Assembly: GCA_965602945.1 (NCBI GenBank)
Contig: CBFDBC010000206.1
Span: 1-6,022, forward strand
Length of the DNA: 6,022 nt
Direction: 5' to 3'
Source of the DNA: JAUXEH01 sp965602945
GTDB taxonomy: Bacteria > Acidobacteriota > Aminicenantia > Aminicenantales > Aminicenantaceae
The notes under the pieces were generated by a model. The model had not been told where the DNA came from. It worked only from the letters and a program-made list of their open reading frames with translations, and did no database searches. Made by a program: the position numbers and the translations under genes. Below, piece by piece: positions 4,947 to 6,022 of this stretch. Positions within the stretch are counted from its first letter, which is position 1; the number at the start of each line of letters is the position of its first letter.

Positions 4947-5598
4947 GGTAGACCTCCGCTATCTTGAGATCATCCGGAGTCGTGATCTTGATGTTCGAGC
5001 GTGCCCCGGGCACGGCCGCAACTCCCCGGCCCATGCTTTCCAGCAGGGCGGCCTCATCCGGCCCGGAAAATCCGGTCTTTTCGGCTTCGCCCAGCGCTTC
5101 CTTAAGCACTGCGTATTGAAATCCCTGGGGCGTCTGGCTGCGGAAGATCCGGGTCCGATCCAGGGTGGCGCGCACCATCCCCCCAGCCACTTCCTTCAAT
5201 GTGTCTTCCACCGGGATAACCGGGACCGCGGCCCCGGAGGCGGAGGCCGCCTCGATCACTCGCCGGATCAACCGCCCATCGGCCAGAGGCCGGACCCCAT
5301 CGTGGATCAGCACGACATCCCAGTCCCCCGGGATCAGTTCTTGAAATCCCGACCGTACCGAATCCTGCCGTTCCGCTCCCCCCGGTGCGACCGAGACGAT
5401 CTTGGGAAAGCGCAGCCTGAGCGCCTCGCCTCTGGCAGTATCCCGCAGAACCAGGACGATACCGCCGATATCGGGGATCGATTGGAAGGCCTCGAGAGAC
5501 CACTCCAGCACCGGCCGGCCGGCCAGCAGAGCCTCGTGTTTGGCCGCACCGAACCGCCTCCCCAGCCCGGCGGAAACGATGACGGCGGCCGTGCGCAT
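4933..5598 (-). CDS. ispD: 2-C-methyl-D-erythritol 4-phosphate cytidylyltransferase
   Basis: The third MEP-pathway enzyme: it couples MEP to CTP, giving CDP-ME and diphosphate, as a cytoplasmic homodimer. The protein has 221 residues, slightly shorter than most. The nucleotide-binding start is VIVSAGLGRRFGAAKHEALL (6-25). Basic residues R14/R15 and K20 fit the CTP-binding signature, but the usual PKQ is replaced by AKHE. Other signatures are GGAERQDSVRSGF (73-85), HDGVRP (99-104, usually HDAARP), PVEDTLK (129-135), SQTPQGF (154-160), GPDEAALLE (179-187, where TDDASLVE is common) and NIKITTPDDLKIAE (202-215, with K204). The ATG at 5598 lies 5 bases after the htpG stop, with AAGGA about 9 bases upstream. 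Its end overlaps ispF. In some relatives ispD and ispF are fused; here they are separate overlapping genes. Confidence 0.94.
   Translation of the reverse strand: MRTAAVIVSAGLGRRFGAAKHEALLAGRPVLEWSLEAFQSIPDIGGIVLVLRDTARGEALRLRFPKIVSVAPGGAERQDSVRSGFQELIPGDWDVVLIHDGVRPLADGRLIRRVIEAASASGAAVPVIPVEDTLKEVAGGMVRATLDRTRIFRSQTPQGFQYAVLKEALGEAEKTGFSGPDEAALLESMGRGVAAVPGARSNIKITTPDDLKIAEVYLDAI
4953..4957 (-). promoter_or_regulatory. Ribosome binding site of ispF that supports a TTG start
   Basis: GGAGG on the minus strand lies within the last codons of ispD, 6 bases before TTG 4946. No ATG or GTG occurs at a suitable place before the conserved GYDIH motif. Confidence 0.7.
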
Positions 5599-5603
5599 GG
5601 CGC

Positions 5604-6022
5604 TCAGTCCTTGGCTCCGGAGGATTTTTTACGGGCGGGTGTACGGACAGCCTTGGCCGCCTGCAGCATGATCTGCTGTACGCGTGGAACCACGGCCTCG
5701 ATATCCTCGACCACCCCCTCCCGCAGCAGCATGTTGTCCAGAAGCTGGAGAGCCAGCTCCTTGAGCAGGGGAGAGGCGGGCTTGGCGGCGTGAATCCGGA
5801 CCATCTCGCCGATCAGGGGATTGTCGGGATTGATCTCGAAGACCTTGCGGGTGAACTGGTATTCTTTGTGGGCCATCTTGAGGAGCCTCTCCACATGTAC
5901 GGAGGGCCCGCCCGAGGGATCCACCAGGAGACAGGGGCTGTCCACCAGCCGTTGCGATACCCGGACATCTGCCACCCGCTCCCCGTACGCAGCCTTCAGA
6001 TACTCGACAAACGCCTCCGCCT
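5604..6022 (-). CDS. htpG: Molecular chaperone HtpG (Hsp90), C-terminal part only
   Basis: The frame is open to the right edge, so only about the last 138 residues are visible; full HtpG is usually over 600. The ATP-binding and middle domains lie outside the window. What is seen is the C-terminal dimerisation domain. EYLKAAYGERVADVRVS corresponds to the helix and strand before it. SQRLVDSPCLLV follows the E. coli pattern S-x-R-L-x-D-x-P-x-x-x-V. VHVERLLKMAHK matches the H-x-E-R-x-L-K segment, FEINPDNPLI the E-x-N-P-x-H/N-P-L motif, and ELALQLLDNMLLREG the final dimer helices. A short basic tail (ARKKSSGAKD) ends the protein. A GTG inside the frame at 5975 is internal Val, not a start. HtpG is an ATP-dependent cytosolic chaperone. 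The 5-base gap to ispD suggests one transcript. Confidence 0.92.
   Translation of the reverse strand, partial: AEAFVEYLKAAYGERVADVRVSQRLVDSPCLLVDPSGGPSVHVERLLKMAHKEYQFTRKVFEINPDNPLIGEMVRIHAAKPASPLLKELALQLLDNMLLREGVVEDIEAVVPRVQQIMLQAAKAVRTPARKKSSGAKD

Overview
The window looks like a piece of chromosome from a GC-rich Gram-negative bacterium. Gene order and protein style suggest Desulfobacterota or another deltaproteobacterial group, but this is inference from gene content and is not proven. Protein-coding genes fill most of the sequence. Most are housekeeping genes on the minus strand, read from right to left.

Layout from right to left on the minus strand: the C-terminal part of htpG (Hsp90 chaperone, cut by the right edge), then ispD 5 bases downstream, then ispF overlapping ispD by 14 bases. 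IspD and IspF catalyse two steps of the MEP isoprenoid pathway. A 529-base stretch with no convincing gene follows, rich in inverted repeats, and then gltX (glutamyl-tRNA synthetase). Beyond gltX, on the opposite strand, lies a GltS-type sodium:glutamate symporter gene convergent with gltX. After it come rlmB (TrmH/SpoU-family 2'-O-ribose rRNA methyltransferase, minus strand, divergent from gltS) and, at the left edge, the probable 5' end of another minus-strand gene that seems to begin with an unusual ATT codon.

The order ispD-ispF-gltX-...-rlmB recalls the conserved ispD-ispF-gltX-cysE-cysS-mrnC-rlmB cluster known from Bacillus. Here the cysE/cysS/mrnC part is absent and gltS sits in reverse orientation between gltX and rlmB. 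The gltS/gltX junction carries two overlapping hairpins, each followed by a T-run on its own strand, so it reads as a compact bidirectional terminator. The rlmB/gltS divergent gap holds a fair promoter for gltS with an inverted repeat covering its -35 box.

The least explained part is 3932-4460, between ispF and gltX. It holds several close, perfect or near-perfect hairpins: a 13-bp stem at 4102-4130, a three-way-junction-like fold at 4136-4193, and a 14-bp stem at 4272-4360. A repeated TTGGCTGACC word and a 10-bp long-range complement are also present. Some pairs are G-U only when read on the plus strand, which hints at a plus-strand structured RNA. I recognise no known RNA family there and see no mobile element, CRISPR array, tRNA or defence gene in the window.
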